The notes under the pieces are model-generated. The model worked only from the letters and a program-made list of their open reading frames with translations, had not been told where the DNA came from and did not search any database. This document shows positions 1-13,592 of a stretch of DNA of 64,000 bases, piece after piece. Where the stretch lies: assembly GCA_027704905.1 (NCBI GenBank), contig CM051001.1, forward strand, positions 36,473,972 to 36,537,971, given 5' to 3'. The position numbers were made by a program, and so were the translations under genes. Origin of the DNA: Muraenolepis orangiensis. Taxonomy: Eukaryota > Chordata > Actinopteri > Gadiformes > Muraenolepididae. Each line of letters starts with the position of its first letter. The first letter of the stretch is position 1.

Positions 1-41
<41 letters not shown>
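1..41. repeat. (GA)n microsatellite, cut by window start
   Basis: Uninterrupted GA dinucleotides from the first base. The array continues off the left edge, so its full length is unknown. Confidence 0.95.
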
Positions 42-42
<1 letters not shown>

Positions 43-220
43 CAGGTTGATCTGTACATTTGTACATTGTTACTGCATTCTCAAGTAAAGCCCAATGAGG
101 TGAAGGACTACCCTCCTACTAACCAGCAACATGCTTCCCAACCAACATATGACTTCTTCTTTCATTCTTTTTTTTTTACAAGTTCTTATAAAACGTCTGA
201 CAGCTGATATCCAAGTCGGA

Positions 221-223
<3 letters not shown>

Positions 224-265
<42 letters not shown>
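224..265. repeat. (GT)n microsatellite
   Basis: About 20 GT units. Short reading frames across it on both strands encode only Cys-Val or Thr-His runs and are not genes. Confidence 0.95.
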
Positions 266-266
<1 letters not shown>

Positions 267-531
267 ATTGCTTGAATTTGAAAAACTGTGATGTTACCTG
301 TGAGAAGAGCTGTATTATCAAAACAAAGCTCATAGCGGGAAATAGTGTATTTGTAAAAAAAGGAAATAAGTCTTGTTAAATTCCATTTGCCCCGTGTTAG
401 TTCTTTCTTTGTCGTGGAGTAATTGAAGAAGCTGCAGGGAAGCCACTTCAGCCCACTGCCCTGCAGTTACAGCTGATTAAGGGTCAGTGCTGAAATAGGG
501 CCCGGGATTGAGAGACTGAGTAGAACGGCCA

Positions 532-533
<2 letters not shown>

Positions 534-605
<72 letters not shown>
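534..605. repeat. (CA)n microsatellite
   Basis: About 36 perfect CA units followed by a short GTGT stretch, which gives a small inverted repeat at the right edge. Confidence 0.95.
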
Positions 606-607
<2 letters not shown>

Positions 608-1075
608 TGTGTAAAAAAACCCACGAGACAGATGTTCCAGAGCTTCACTTTGCTGCAGCAGAGACGTCGGGCAACCGGAGACGACGGACTTCGGTGCTTT
701 TATTCCCCCTGGTTGTTGGCTGAGGCTCTGTGTTCAGGACAAACAACCCCACAGCTACTTAAATCATCACCCCTCTCCCTGTATTATCGGGACTTCTCTT
801 GTGTTTATTCGAGGAGGAGGAGGAGATACCATTTTTTTGTTTTGTTTTTTTAATCTCATTGTGTAAGTGGACATGATGTTCTAAAGATGTGGGATTTATG
901 TGCCATAGATGACAAGCGGAACTTGCCAAGCGTGCAGGGGGGTGGGGGGGGTGCAGGATGACAGTGTTGAAGGAAGTGCCATTATCTGTTGGCTGTGGTT
1001 GTAAAATTTGCAAACTGCAAAAAAAATAAAATAAAAATTGGTTCAAGTATTGCAAATAAAGGTTTTAAGATATCA
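606..1075 (+). other. Possible transcript 3' end, no coding region recognised
   Basis: No convincing exon is seen. The stretch ends in an A-rich segment with overlapping AATAAA-type signals near 1,025-1,035 and 1,054-1,060. This would suit the 3' UTR of a plus-strand gene lying to the left, but this is inference only. The short ORF at 632-853 matches nothing I recognise. Confidence 0.2.
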
Positions 1076-1645
1076 TGATGGCTTTACATTAGCTTCTTTT
1101 GACCCTGGCAGCAATTATGTTGATCCACTCTTTAGTTTTTTAGCGTTGGAGTGTCGAACGCCCACTCCCTGGCCCGGTTGAGTTGGACTATAACGATTAT
1201 GTGCTTTTATTACGGAAATACATCTAGACTGAAACAGCGATACAGCCAGCAGCGGTATTAGTGCACAGATAGAGCATTTCACTTTCTACCAAATTAACTT
1301 AAATACTGTTAAGAATCTCATCAATGATGAAGATTCAATGATACAAATACATGATTAATTTCATTATTAAAACAACAGAAGTAAAAAAAAGGGCCCATAT
1401 CCATTTAGTATGGGCCCTAACGAAAACGGCTAAATGATAACTAAATCTTTCAATCCTCTATATGTTCCCTTTCTCTAACCCGCCCCTACTAGTTGATCAT
1501 GTACATCTGGATGCAATTAACAAATAACCCATACAGGATTCCCACATGAAGTTCCTGTATGAATAAGCATAGCGAGTATGAATGCCCTCGTCACTTCAAT
1601 GGCTGCTGTGTGCATTTTAAATAATTGAACAGAATGTTGTCTTGG

Positions 1646-1720
1646 CGCTGTGATCAGGATTATAAACAAGGTGTGTGATCAGGATTATAAACCAGGTGTG
1701 TGATCAGGATTATAAACCAG
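1646..1720. repeat. 25-bp tandem repeat, three copies
   Basis: Three successive 25-bp units with the core GATCAGGATTATAAAC. Units 2 and 3 are identical; unit 1 differs at its first bases and near its end. Confidence 0.85.
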
Positions 1721-3825
1721 GTGTGGACACCCAGGGGTTGAGGTTGGGGGGAGGGGGAGACAAGGAGGCCATGATACCGCCACAGACGCCATATAGGATT
1801 CATACGGAGGTTGGTACAGACAAGGTGGGCCAGTGTACTGCTCTTGAAGTGGGTGGGGTTTTCTAAATATAGGACACAAGGGACAACCGGTGCTTCTTAC
1901 ACTTAAAATAATAATAATAAAAAATGAGTGATGAGTGCAACTTGTTCTTCTGCCCATGTTTCTTACCTACCATTCCAATTCCATGCCCTCATTAGAACCA
2001 ACCATGGATGGGGTAAAGAAGTTGAACGTGATACAATTGGGACTTCATCTACAAAACCACACCACAAATAAAGAATGTTACCCAAAAGAAGTTCAACGAC
2101 TTAGCAGCTTAGCAGGAAGCCAACGTTATAGACGTGCTGAAAGTGTCTTTTGATAGCTGGTGAAAAAGGACTGACCTCAACTTTAACGACTACCTTCATC
2201 CAATCCAATCATAGCTCTGTTATCATTCTCAACTGATTGGCAAAACACTAAAGACATTCATTCAACCGTAACTATAGCAGCAACATATGTTATTATGCAT
2301 ACTTCTATATATATAGCTAAATGTTGCTTGACATTGCAATTTTGGAGTAAAAACTGAAGTTGCAAACACACATGCACTCCTTAACCATCAGTTCCGGTCT
2401 GTATTATTGTAATATGATACAATGGCAACATAAAGCGGTGCAAATATATAACTGTTACTTCTTTACTGTGCTTTTTAATTAGCTTGAGATGAGCTTCAGC
2501 GCATTTAGCGTCAGAAACCCTCCGAGTATCTGATGGTTTGTCTGATCCACAAAATAACATTTCGACGTCGGGGAGAACATTTGAAGTGAGACATCACAAC
2601 AGCGCGTTTCGGGAAAATGTCTCATTGCTTCTTTATAGTCCTCTGATTTCCTATTTAGAAACCTGACTTTAACCATTGAAGAGAGATAACTCTGGGCTAC
2701 CAGCGCACGTTGAATAAGTACTCTCACATAGGAGTGCAAGCCTTTGACTGTAAACATAGAAATAAATAACTAAATAAATGGCAAATACTGTTATATTTAT
2801 TGTTATATATATATTGATTTATTTATAAGATCAATAGCCTAAAAATTTGACAGATACGTATGCCTGCTACTGTAGCTGTAGCGGTAGCTGTTCCACTTTG
2901 TATTCCGTAAAGGAATCCGTATAGTGTTCATTGTGGGGTGAATCTATGCAGCAAGGTGCTCAAATATTAACCACAGAAATCAGCAGGGACCTGCTTTCCT
3001 CAGCTTCCCAGAGATGTGTTATGAGATGTTAAATAATGTTTGGAGAACTGGTGGGGGGGAGGGGCACTACATAGTGAGGTTGTCAATGGCTGATGGATAG
3101 AAGTGCATTGTTTGCCATTCAAAGTGAATCCACCACATAAGAGAGCAGAGTCATGTGAGATTGGGTGTCCGTGATACTCTGTCTTTCTATGGTTGCCTCA
3201 AGGACTCTCTTGTTTTATTTCACTCTGACCGAGTACATCTCTGTCCTTCCATCCTCGCGGATGGTGCCTCTCTGGATAGAAGAAGCGATCGATACATGAT
3301 TGAGTGTGCTCCTCTTCCTCATTTTCCACATGATCAGAAGTTTATACAGCTCATGCTTTGCTATTCATCCCTCCAATATCCTCCAAAACCCAATTTTATA
3401 CGGTCAATTAAAATTGATTCATCCCCTCCTACCCTCCAGTAATCTCTTCTCTTTGGGACAGAGATCAACAGAGCATGGACTTCATATACAGTATATATAT
3501 CAAGTCAATTTCCTTGTTACTTTCCTATTTTGTCTCAGAGACTTGACAACGTCACTATGATTGATTTAAAAAACCAAACTATGAAAGTGTGATTTATGTG
3601 AACTGATACTGTTAAAAATGTATGAAAAAGCTATGGCCGTACCTGTTATAATAGTTGTGGTACCTACTGTGGTTGTCACACTCATACATGATTTATTAAT
3701 TTGCGATACATGGGAGCATCGCCGTAAAGGTGTAAGAAAAAGTGTTTAATCAAGTTCTATCGAGTTTTGCTGATGATTTTCGTTTTCTGATGTTGAAAAT
3801 CAGCAATCAGCGTCAGCAAACATCA
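1721..3825. other. Gene-free AT-rich intergenic DNA
   Basis: Only short ORFs (under 100 codons) without recognisable domains. There are no clear splice-bounded exons and no TE ends that I can name. Confidence 0.5.
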
Positions 3826-4640
3826 CCGGATCTTTCAAGATTCAAGAATCAAGATTTTAATTTGCCATATGCCATAAGTACAATGGAATGCTTCCTCCCC
3901 GTTCCCTCCCCAGTATGGATTCCTAAAATGTAACACTATATGCTATAGTGGTGTTGTAAAGTCTATATATACAGTATATATATATAGTATATATAAGTAT
4001 AGAATATAGTACATAGGAACTCTATATTATACAACACCATACAATAATGATACTGTACACAATAAAAATAACAATAAAGTGACTGATGGATGATATATTC
4101 ATATGTGGAATTGTGCAAAAAGCATTTCAAAGCATTTCAAAATGGCAGTAGTGCAGCAGCATCATGAATACAGTGCAGTACAGTGCAGAACGGTGCAGTA
4201 ACTGTAATGAGTACAGAAAGTCCAGCAAAAGTAGGAAAGTGTAATAGTGTAATGTAATATGGAACACAATGTTATGATAGTGGCAGCACTCCTAGCAGTT
4301 CAGTAGGTTACTGCCTGGATAAAAACTGTCCTTGAACCTGGTAGTCATTGTACAGATGCTGCAGAAATGGGGACCGGACTGTATAGGGGAGAATAGATGG
4401 TGCCCAGGGTGGTTGCGGTCATTTGTGATGGAGATGGCCTGATTCGGGCATCTGGTACTAAAGATCTACTCAATGCATGGAAAAGCACACCAGATGATCT
4501 TTCCGCTGTCCTCACGACCCTCTGGATGTCTTTCTTGTCCTGTTCAGTGGTGTTGCCGTACCACACAGTGACACCACTCCTCAGGACGCTCTCTACGGGG
4601 CCACGGTAGAAGTTCACCAGCCACCATTTGCCTATGTCGC
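3826..4640 (-). mobile_element. Rex1/CR1/L2-group LINE 3' end, degraded
   Basis: On the minus strand, 4,617-4,400 encodes the C-terminal region typical of fish Rex1/CR1/L2-group LINE polyproteins (motif FYRGPVESVLRSGVTVWYGN, then QRVVRTAE). The segment near 4,300-4,350 is the decayed counterpart of the LPSGRRYRS-coding region. The low-complexity part at 3,826-4,250, with a conserved TTTGCCATATGCC...GTACAATGGAATGC tail at 3,855-3,895, is its 3' UTR. Only the 3' end is present, as expected for a 5'-truncated insertion, and the frame has stops. A far more complete relative lies on the plus strand at 36-38 kb. Confidence 0.75.
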
Positions 4641-7576
4641 TTCTCCTGAGACCTTGGACTCAGACAGTTGTATGTGAGGCCCTCCGGGTGAATGTTCAAT
4701 TTATAGATGTGAACTGTTTGTTTGCGTAAAAATAAATGTATATGTAATAATTGTATAATTATTGTGTATATATAATGTATATATGTATTATGAATAATGG
4801 CAGAAGAAGTGTTTGTCTGCTTGGAAATGTCAAGGCAGGCTACAATTTATTGGCGCTCTTCTGGATGGGGTAAATTGAGCACAAGACTTAACCAAGCTTG
4901 ATTTAGGTTTTGAGTTCCTAGTCATTTACCTAACTGACAAGCATGAAGCAATATTGGAAGCAGTCATGCCAATAACTTTCCATTGGAATATTGGTTGAGA
5001 CATGGTGTTTGATTAGTTCAACTCTGTCGTAATAATCTTTCTGTAGGGCATTTTATTTGTATCACTCCTAACACTGGTTGTCTCGCTCACCGCAGTGTTC
5101 GCGCCAGGATGCGATTAATGCTTATGTACATGCACTTTTAGCCAGCCATCACCGCACACACTTGGGAGGAGCCCCGACATGTCAGCATTCACCACCTGCT
5201 CTGCCAGCAAATAGGTTCTCAACCCTGCAATAAACCAGTTTCTATACACTCTGCCTGTGTCTTGGTGTTGGAGGAGCCCGGAAAAGCCACCTTGGTGCTG
5301 TGTGAGAAGCCACCTAGGTGGTGATTATTTGCTGCACGTATATAAATAATCAAATGTTATAATCAAAGGTGCTGAATGTAATATTTAAGAGCTATTATTT
5401 GAGTATAATTTGCCTGTCAATCATACCGCGTTATCACCACAGATGCATGATTGCAATGCTTTTCAGTGATGAAGAAGCATAGAGTCCCTCTCTGCGTTGT
5501 TTATAGCAGCTTTAACTTCTCCTTTGGAAAATCACCAAGCTAGATATCTGGTACTTCTGGTACAACTTTTATTGTCTGTCCTCCATCCTATTGCTTGTTC
5601 ACTGTACTCCAATACTCTGAGCTGCTTCAGTGTCATTAAAGGGACTATTGGTGATCTAGGCCAATCACAACCTTCAGGCTTCATGGGAGTATATCTATGA
5701 CATCGTCAGATGAACACGTCGTGTGTAGGAGACACAGGACCACGGGGCGTCTCAGCTTCCCCTTCTCCCTTAATGTTGATAATGAGGATTTGTAGTGCAC
5801 TTATTCGGAAGTAATCAAGGGAAAAGGTGTTCCGTTATTGAAAGATAATGAGTAATAGATAAGAGTACAAAGGTGGTCAAGGAGAATGTGAAGATTTAGG
5901 ACACAAGGCTGAGCGGAATTGGGGCTATTGGAATGCAGCCTGTCTCTGCCAGCTTGTGTTCATTTATCCATTGTTTCTGGTCCCACTTTATTTTTTATTT
6001 ATATTTTATTTATTGTTTGTGGAGGCTATACCAGTGAATGATTTAGAACAGCCATTTGCCTCATGTCTTTAAGCAAGAAACTTTAGCACTTAAGTATTTG
6101 CATGCCACCGTACTTAGCGCTGCTTATTTTAATTAATGTTAAAATGTGCTTCAAAATGTGAGTGACAGAATTATCGACATAGGAAATCCACCTTTATGAA
6201 AAGTAGATGTCCATGTATTTTCACTGAAATATTGATATATATTAACTAAACTGCAAGACACTTAAATGATGCATTGAAATAAAACCTCCTTATTTTTCAA
6301 GTCTCACAATATGTTTTTCTCCAGGGCTGTAGTGAAGGAGTCCATGTCAGGTCATTGGTACATCGAGTCCAATTCAAGACCGAAGGGGAGTCGAGACCTA
6401 GACCACAGAAATGAGTCCAATTATTCGAGACCAAAACTTTTTGCCAATGTTGGTCAATCAATGTTGGTCAATCAGCAATCTTTTAACCTCACGGTGGAAA
6501 ATATGCTTTTTTGAAGAAGCCAGTAATGTTACGTAGCTAGCTAGATAGCTAGTGAGTAAACTTTGTTCAAGGCGAAAATGGCTGGTAAATGGGCATGAAT
6601 CTAAATGACAGGAGTATGAAAGTGGTTGAGTGATGATATATGACCACTGTGAAGGCAGCAATTGATTATAAAACAATTTAACAAAAGAGAATGTACTGTT
6701 CCACGGTATTATATCTTTACTCTTGCTTTATTGTTAGACTTCATTGTAGCCAAATAGTTTGCACATAACTATTTCATTTGTGATGTGACAATAAAGTCGA
6801 ATCTGAATCGGAACTTGGTTATGTTTCCAGGGGGATGACACACCGTGACATGATTGATCAAAATACCTTGGATCCAGTGAAGTACAGACATATATACACA
6901 GGAATTTTTTAAATAGTGCAAGCCACTCATCGGCCTTGAGAGACTACTCTGCTTGCCTGGCTATCAGTTTCTCCACAGCTGCTCTGGGGCAGAAGCCACT
7001 GTGTCCCTTGAGCAAGAGAGGGCCGCTGTGGGCCATCAGCTGGAGACTTCCATGAGCTGGCCCACACCTCTCTGTGTCTCTCTGGCGCCCAGCTAAATGC
7101 TAACCTCAGAGGCCGTTCAACATCTGAGGCCAAGAGTCCCTCGGGGCAGATGACCGAGCTGCCCCCAGAACCTCAACTTGAAATTCTGCCTGTAGAGGTC
7201 TTTTTTTTGTTAAACCAACTGTTAAAGCAACTACTCTCAATTTTCCTGGAACGCTATTTCACGGTGTGTTAGTTAACATTTTGACACTGTGGGCATCCAA
7301 ACTCTGACAGCTAGTCCTAATTTATGGCTTACACGTTTTTTATTATGGTGCAGTTATGATACAGCAGTGCTGGTAAATGGCAAAGTGTCCTATTGCTGAC
7401 TTTAATTTGGATTTATTTGCTTTTGTATATATCTTTAGCAGATGTGTATTGTGTTTTTTTGTTGTCAAGCTGAAAAGTAACAAAATGATTAAATGACGAC
7501 TGTATTACACTACATTACAGAAAACATTGAGATTGGCTAATCAAGAATGGGCAAAATGATACATGACCTTAATTCA
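4641..7576. other. Gene-free intergenic DNA with minor repeat debris
   Basis: No exon recognised. Near 6,770-6,810 there is a LINE/SINE-like tail (TTTCATTTGTGATGTGACAATAAAG). Near 6,320 a CAGGGCTGTAGT stretch followed by GAGTCCAA/GAGACC words resembles an old teleost transposon end, but no partner end was found. The GC-richer block at 6,925-7,170 has no feature I can name. Confidence 0.45.
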
Positions 7577-7723
7577 AGTACAAGGTGATGGTCAGCAGTG
7601 TGAGGAGGAATCAGGTACAAGGTGATGGTCAGCAGTGTGAGGAGGAATCAGGTACAAGGTGAAGGTCAGCAGTGTGAGGAGGAATCAGGTACAAGGTGAC
7701 GGTCAGCAGTGTGAGGAGGAATC
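7577..7723. repeat. 37-bp tandem repeat, four copies
   Basis: Four consecutive 37-bp units with the core GGTACAAGGTGATGGTCAGC. The units are nearly identical: copy 3 has GAAGG for GATGG and copy 4 GACGG. This indicates recent array growth. Confidence 0.9.
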
Positions 7724-8070
7724 GATCCAGGGCTCAGACAGGCGCATCGTACCATTATTGGCTCATAAAACCTTGTAACATTGCTTTAACCTCTCCTTGG
7801 AGCTGCTAAATCTTTATGATGCTTGATCTTGACTGAGGTTATGTTAGGCGGCGCAGCCACAACATTGCTAATCATCTCATATTGGCTCTGTAAGGGGGTG
7901 ACCCGGGACCCAAAGGAATGGTTTAATATTTATCACCTGAAGGTATGTGAAGGTTAAATATGTTGTGCTTTTTTTAATCAACAATGTGCTAAGCTAAGAT
8001 GGCTAATGCTGAACTAATGCTGTACTCTCTCCCTGGGGCAAAGAATTGATTGAGATATTAATTAAACTGA

Positions 8071-9010
8071 CTACATTACATTACATTACAGTCATTAACA
8101 GATGCTTTTCTCTAAAACAACACAATAGTGTGTTTCAACAAAGGGAACAACTCGTCACCAGAAGTCAAAAGTGCATTTAATTCCTAACAAGTCTCCAAGA
8201 ACTGAGCCAGTGCTCAGGTTAAAGTGGGATGGGAGGAAAGATCCGGGGAGTGTTTCCTGAAGAGGTGAGTTTTCAGCCTGCGGCGGAAGATGGGCAGCGA
8301 CTCTGCAGTCCTGACATCCGTGAGAAGTTCATTCCACCAATTTGGGTCGAGGACAGAGAAGAGCCGTGACCGCGTATATCGGCCACAAGGGCCCCTAAGC
8401 AAGGGGGAAAGCAGACGGCCCGGAGTAGCAGAGCGAAGTGGACGGGCAGGGATGTAGGGCTTGACCATTGCCTAAAAGTAGGAAGGAGCTGTTCCTTTCA
8501 CTGCCCTGTAGGCTAGTATCAAGGTCTTGAACTGGATTCAAGCAGCTACAGGTAGACAGTGTAGGGACCGCAGAAGGGTAAATGTGTGGGTCGGTTGAGC
8601 ACTAGACGAGCTGCAGCTTTCTGAATGAGCTCCAGGGGCCTGATGGCAGATGCCGGGGCGCCAGCAAGGAGCGAGTGGCCGTAGTCCAAATGGGAAATGA
8701 CAAGAGCCTGGATGAGCTGCGCAGCCTTTTGAGTGAGAAAAGGCCGAATCCTCCTGATGTTGTAGAGGAGGAATCTGCAGGAGCGTGTCACAGATGCAAT
8801 GTTTGCAGAGAACGACAGTTGGTCACCCAAGGTCACACCCAGATTCCTTGAAGTCTGAGTAGGTGTCACCACAGCGTCATCAATGGAGACAGCCAGGTCT
8901 CGGTGCAGACAGCCCTTTCCCGGGAAGAACACTAGCTCAGTCTTGTCCAGGTTGAGCTTTAGGTGGTGCATCAACATCTACTTAGAGATGTCTGCTAAGA
9001 ACACGGCAAC
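8071..9010 (-). mobile_element. Maui/L2-like LINE, 3' part
   Basis: Minus-strand coding from 8,977 to 8,546 (144 codons with stop) gives the end of a LINE reverse transcriptase. It starts at the HHLKLNLDKTELVFFP motif that follows the catalytic domain, then NLGVTLGDQLSF, ISHLDYGHSLLAG and IQKAAARLVLN. The frame continues in pieces to about 8,214 (FSVLDPNWWNELL region). The 3' tail is the ACATTACATTACAGTCATT repeat at 8,071-8,090, widespread in fish. The element is 5' truncated and frameshifted. A sister copy of the same family lies at 25.3-26.1 kb. Confidence 0.85.
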
Positions 9011-10460
9011 TACATTACTGGACCTACATTTCAGGACCTGACCTCCAGGACAACAACAAGGTAGAAGCAGAAAAAATGTTCAGCCCTGAATCCACAATGC
9101 ACTATTGTCATCCTCATCTAGATAGCTCACTAACGTGGAAACAACATGCGCAAATTAGACGCCACACTCCGATACAAACGTGGCGTCCATGTGATGCAAT
9201 ATACTGATGTCGGGAGGTTTCACTAGCGGTAATCTCTTCTGTGTGTTCATGCTCTATTGATAAACAGGGCATTCTGGAGGCAACAACAGGCTGTTCTGCT
9301 GTGGGTTCCTGGAGATGTCAGTTCTCATCTGATACCAGCCATGCCCCTCACTCGGTGTAGTCGTAGGACAGCTTGGCGCAGGCAGCAGTTTCCCCCGGAG
9401 CTAAGTCTCTGGTTGAGTAAAGATATGGATACAGGGTTCCTTCCTGTCGCTATCTTTCTCACAGCCTATCTACCTACCGATGGCTGCCACGTGTTTCCAC
9501 TGGTTAGGTTCCAACTGTAAGCTAACTTAGCACCTGCTCAGAAGCAACATATAACCCCGTCCATCCAACCCTGCCAGAGGCAGAGAGGTAAGACACGTGT
9601 GGCGTTGTCATTTTACAGTTTTTTGGGCAAAAGTGTCAGAAAACATTTCGCAAGTTTAACTTTTTTAGTGTGTTTGCTCAAGTGGAAATTCTGAAGTTGC
9701 CTTGCACTGTATGAATAAAGATATAGTGCAAATCTATTTGCATTACATCACATTTACTTCTGTCAGTTTTAACGAATTGGAGACATTTCATAAGAAACAA
9801 AGCATAAGCTTTATACTGACCACGGCACGTGCTTTCATGGAAGGTGGAGGTATGTAAGAGTGGAAAGCGGTGTGAAGATGGCAATTAGCAAACAAAATAC
9901 AGAGCACTGCAATCAGCAAAGGACCTCAGACAATCAGCCATGGTTATTAGTCATTATGTGCTTAGTGAAAAAAAACCTTGCTTTCACTTAGAGCTACAGC
10001 TAATCTGTCAGCATGCGAGCCCCAGTCTCATTTGGAGACCACCTTATTCATCATTAGATCACACATATCCTATCAAGAAAAGGCAATGGGAATATGGAAC
10101 AAAATAATGAAGGTTTGAGTTGTAGGTGACTTGTTCAACATGCCACATTGACACATGAACATTTTGGTGAAGACTTGACTGCCCCCTGTTGGTTGCTTTT
10201 GGAATATGTTGCAGGCCTTTAAAGTCTTGACAAATACAACAACAAAAAAGTTTGGTTTTTCAAGATCCTTCCAGTAATTACATATGACTTAATGACGTAT
10301 ACATATAATTACATATGGAATTACATATATATATATTAAATCCAAAACGACCCAACATTAATTAATCCCAACTTCAGTGTTCCTGAAGTGGTGCCTTGAA
10401 ACCAAACCCAAACAAATTGTTAGGGTTTGTTGTTGGCTTTGGCCTGATATATATCTTATC

Positions 10461-10513
<53 letters not shown>

Positions 10514-11923
10514 CCCTACACATGTGCTATATTGAAGGCGGTTAAAGAACAGCAGAGTCGTTTGTACGGATTAGGATCCTATGCTGCGGTTCAGTTTCTT
10601 GCTAATGGACACTTAGCAGAGGGTATACTCACTGTAGATACAACCAGATGTAACCAGAGCCGCCTCACAAACAGGACTACACACTTGCTGTTGGACATGG
10701 GGATATGAACTAACGACCTCACCATCCTTTCCCTCCAGTCTTTTGCTTTTGATATGCAGATCAATAAATGTCAAGTTCTATGCAGACAAAGAAGGAATGT
10801 CTGCAGAAAATGTAAGATGTAAATGTCACCTATATGAGGAGATATGAAGGATTGATAAACATTATCAATATGCATTGGATCAGAGTACAGGACCTATCTG
10901 GAAACACCAAGGACGTTTCCAATGATAATACTTCCTTTTTGGTTGGAATGGGGTTTGTATGTTGTGTGCATGAAGTAAAATATAACAAAATGTATATACA
11001 TGTAATGTATATTTGCTTGTTGGACAGAAGAGTAATACGGGCAGATGGAGATATAGAATAGCACTCTACAGCAGTCTGACCAAAATGTCCTGTTTGCTCT
11101 CTTTTTGTGAGTCCAAATAGTTGATTGCACTGAATCTGAAAGTCCCTCCCATCATCCTAACATCCTAAGTGCTGCCTCACCGCATCAAGGCCGCTTGGCC
11201 AGAAAATATGTCACCTATCCGTGTCATTATGTCCCCATTTCTCTAGAACTCAGAGAGATATGCCAGAACCACAAACATTGTCCAATGCCCATTGCCCCTG
11301 TTTACACTCAGCCTGCAGTGAGACTGGGTAAGAAACCCTGGCTCACTGATTACCTAATTGTTGCTATATTAACCCCAGGTCCTCTGTTGGAATAGCCCTC
11401 CTTATCACAGAAGGAATAGACTTCAATGCCTACCTTATTATTTTATTATTTTATTATATAGCTATGTTGCATTTCATCACTAAGGCCATGCATACATAGC
11501 ACATGGCAATGGTGGGACGAGAGAAATCAAGGGCCACTGGTTGAACCAGCCACCACCACACACACTCTTAACGCGCTAACATACAGATTGGGTAATGATT
11601 GAGATGCAGTTTGACCAACGTTTGCATGAAGGACCTAAGTTGTAGCCTACATGACTAAACAATGGTGGCATGCGAGAAGGCATTCTCGCATGCCAGGTTT
11701 AGGTAGGGTTAGGGTTTTATTTTGGTTTAGTGTTTGGTTTTCCTGGACGGGCCCTGTGGCCCACAGTCCCAGGACAGGACCCCAAGATTGTTCTCTATGA
11801 GTCTCCCAAATCAGTTTAACATCAGGTTAACAACTAAAGTCTGATGGCAGACAAGCTCAAATCTGTATAAATGGGCATTTCATTTTCTTTCGCTTCAAAT
11901 TAGTTGTCTGTTCCTGTGGGCGA
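9011..11923. other. Gene-free intergenic DNA
   Basis: No exon, TE end or RNA gene recognised apart from the (AC)n array at 10,462. ORFs here are short and without domains. Confidence 0.5.
10462..10512. repeat. (AC)n microsatellite
   Basis: About 25 perfect AC units. Confidence 0.95.
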
Positions 11924-11986
11924 CAACTCAACTCAACTCAACTCAACTCAACTCAACTCAACTCAACTCAACTCAACTCAACTCAA
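11924..11986. repeat. (ACTCA)n pentanucleotide microsatellite
   Basis: Twelve perfect 5-bp units, in contrast to the dinucleotide arrays that dominate the window. Confidence 0.95.
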
Positions 11987-12689
11987 ACCAGCTGACCGGC
12001 GCCACCACAACCAATGTGCTATGGCGGACCAGAGATAGGAAGGAAACCTGTAAACCTGTCAGAAGGAATACATGTCTGTTGATGTTACTGCTAGCCAAAA
12101 ACTTGAACATGAAACCAGACTGCACTCACACTTTCTAACCTGTTAGCATAAGCGTCGATGCCAAGTGTGCACTGAGACTCTTTTTTACAGCGCTATCGCC
12201 GTAGTGCTGCCGCAGCTGATCTTAATGGAGGTCTAATTAAAAATATGGCATCTGAAGCGCACACTAAGGTTCCAGGGGATCCAAACACAACAGCAATGTT
12301 CCCATTAGCCATCTCACGGTCAGTTTATTGGTCGTGTCCCGCATATGCAGCTTGTATGCCCTTGCCATTAAGGAATTGTACTTGCTCTTCCATAATTGCT
12401 ATCAAATGACTGATAACTAAAACAATAGCAATGTCTTCCCATTGTCACAAACCCAGCGAACACAAACTCAGCCAGCATTGATAAACTAACCCTTTCCCCG
12501 AGGTAAAACAGCCAGACAAAGTGTCTGTAAAGGTTTAAAATCCTGTGGAGTAGACTGGACTGTAGAAACACATTTGTTAAAATCTTCTTCTGAAACCTCC
12601 ATCTTGCACTCTCGAGACTCTCTGAGTCTGGATGAATACCTCAAACATTTTGTTTATACAACCAGAAGGCCATCACGGATTATAAACCC

Positions 12690-12815
12690 TCCAACAACTC
12701 CCCCCCAACCCCTCACCCTATCCCCTACAGACATGCGTGCGGCACTGAGCAGAACAAATGCGCAAATGCCCTGTACAATGACAATAAATTTGAATCTAAT
12801 CTAATCTAATCTAAT
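12690..12815 (+). mobile_element. LINE/SINE 3' tail with (TCTAA)n end
   Basis: The words CTGTACAATGACAATAAATTTGAA followed by TCTAA repeats are the kind of 3' terminus seen on fish L2/CR1-group retroposons. The coding part is gone. Position 12,690 is an approximate left edge. Confidence 0.5.
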
Positions 12816-13298
12816 AATCGTAACCTTAGTTGTTTGGTTACAATTACCTTTGTGACATAATTCCCATTTGCATCTGTGTTTGCATGGCCAGAGAGGGCAT
12901 GGCCTTTCCCCTGCTCATTTAAGTCTATATATTTGTTCAATCAAACCGCAGCATCCGTAGCCCAACTGGTGTCTTATTAATTGTTGATTTGATGACTATG
13001 ATCATTAATTCTAGCCAGCACATTCATTCATCTACGAAAGATGATTAAAGCATGTTGTGATCTCTGTCTGTCGGACACATTACATCCACAGTATCTCATT
13101 GGTGTAAATGTTTAATACTCATTGTTTTATCCTTTTTGTCTGTTTACCCCACAGTGTGTTATCAGCCTATCAGTCTATTCATTTTGACATTGCATGTTGG
13201 ATTTGACAGTCAGTAGGCCTATGCTGCAGGCCTTCCTGTTTTTCTTAACTTTTTCTTTTGACTTATGTATTGTTGTATGTTCCTGTTTATTATGGAAT

Positions 13299-13326
13299 GT
13301 ATATATATATATATATATAAAGTATA

Positions 13327-13372
<46 letters not shown>
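13299..13372. repeat. (TA)n-rich block
   Basis: Two AT dinucleotide runs separated by about 14 bases. They make Ile-Tyr ORFs on both strands that are not genes. Confidence 0.9.
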
Positions 13373-13373
<1 letters not shown>

Positions 13374-13545
13374 TATACACACACACTATTGTCTCCTTTG
13401 TGTTTAAATTGATTTCCATTTCAAGCTAAACACAACATGTCTATTATAATCAGATGCCCATTCAGGTGAAAGTGCGGCCTGCACAAACACATTCAAGAAG
13501 TGAAAACTGTACTTCAATGCCTATACCAGACATTGCTCTCGCTGC

Positions 13546-13592
13546 CGTATATAATGATATATAATGATATATAATGATATATAATGATATAT
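13546..13592. repeat. 10-bp TATATAATGA tandem repeat
   Basis: About four units of the decamer TATATAATGA ending in a TATATATC run. Confidence 0.85.

Noticed and set aside
2479..2757. 92-codon minus-strand ORF
   Set aside because: No recognisable domain, no splice context; length expected by chance.
5060..5340. Solo LTR (AATAAA followed by TGTGTCTTGG near 5,230-5,270)
   Set aside because: R/U5-like composition, but no inverted TG...CA ends or flanking duplication could be defined.
6927..7133. 68-codon minus-strand ORF in a GC-richer block
   Set aside because: No domain or homology recognised; composition alone does not support a gene.
11695..11720. Interstitial telomere repeat (TTAGGG-like words)
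   Set aside because: Only two imperfect units; the same holds near 21,625.
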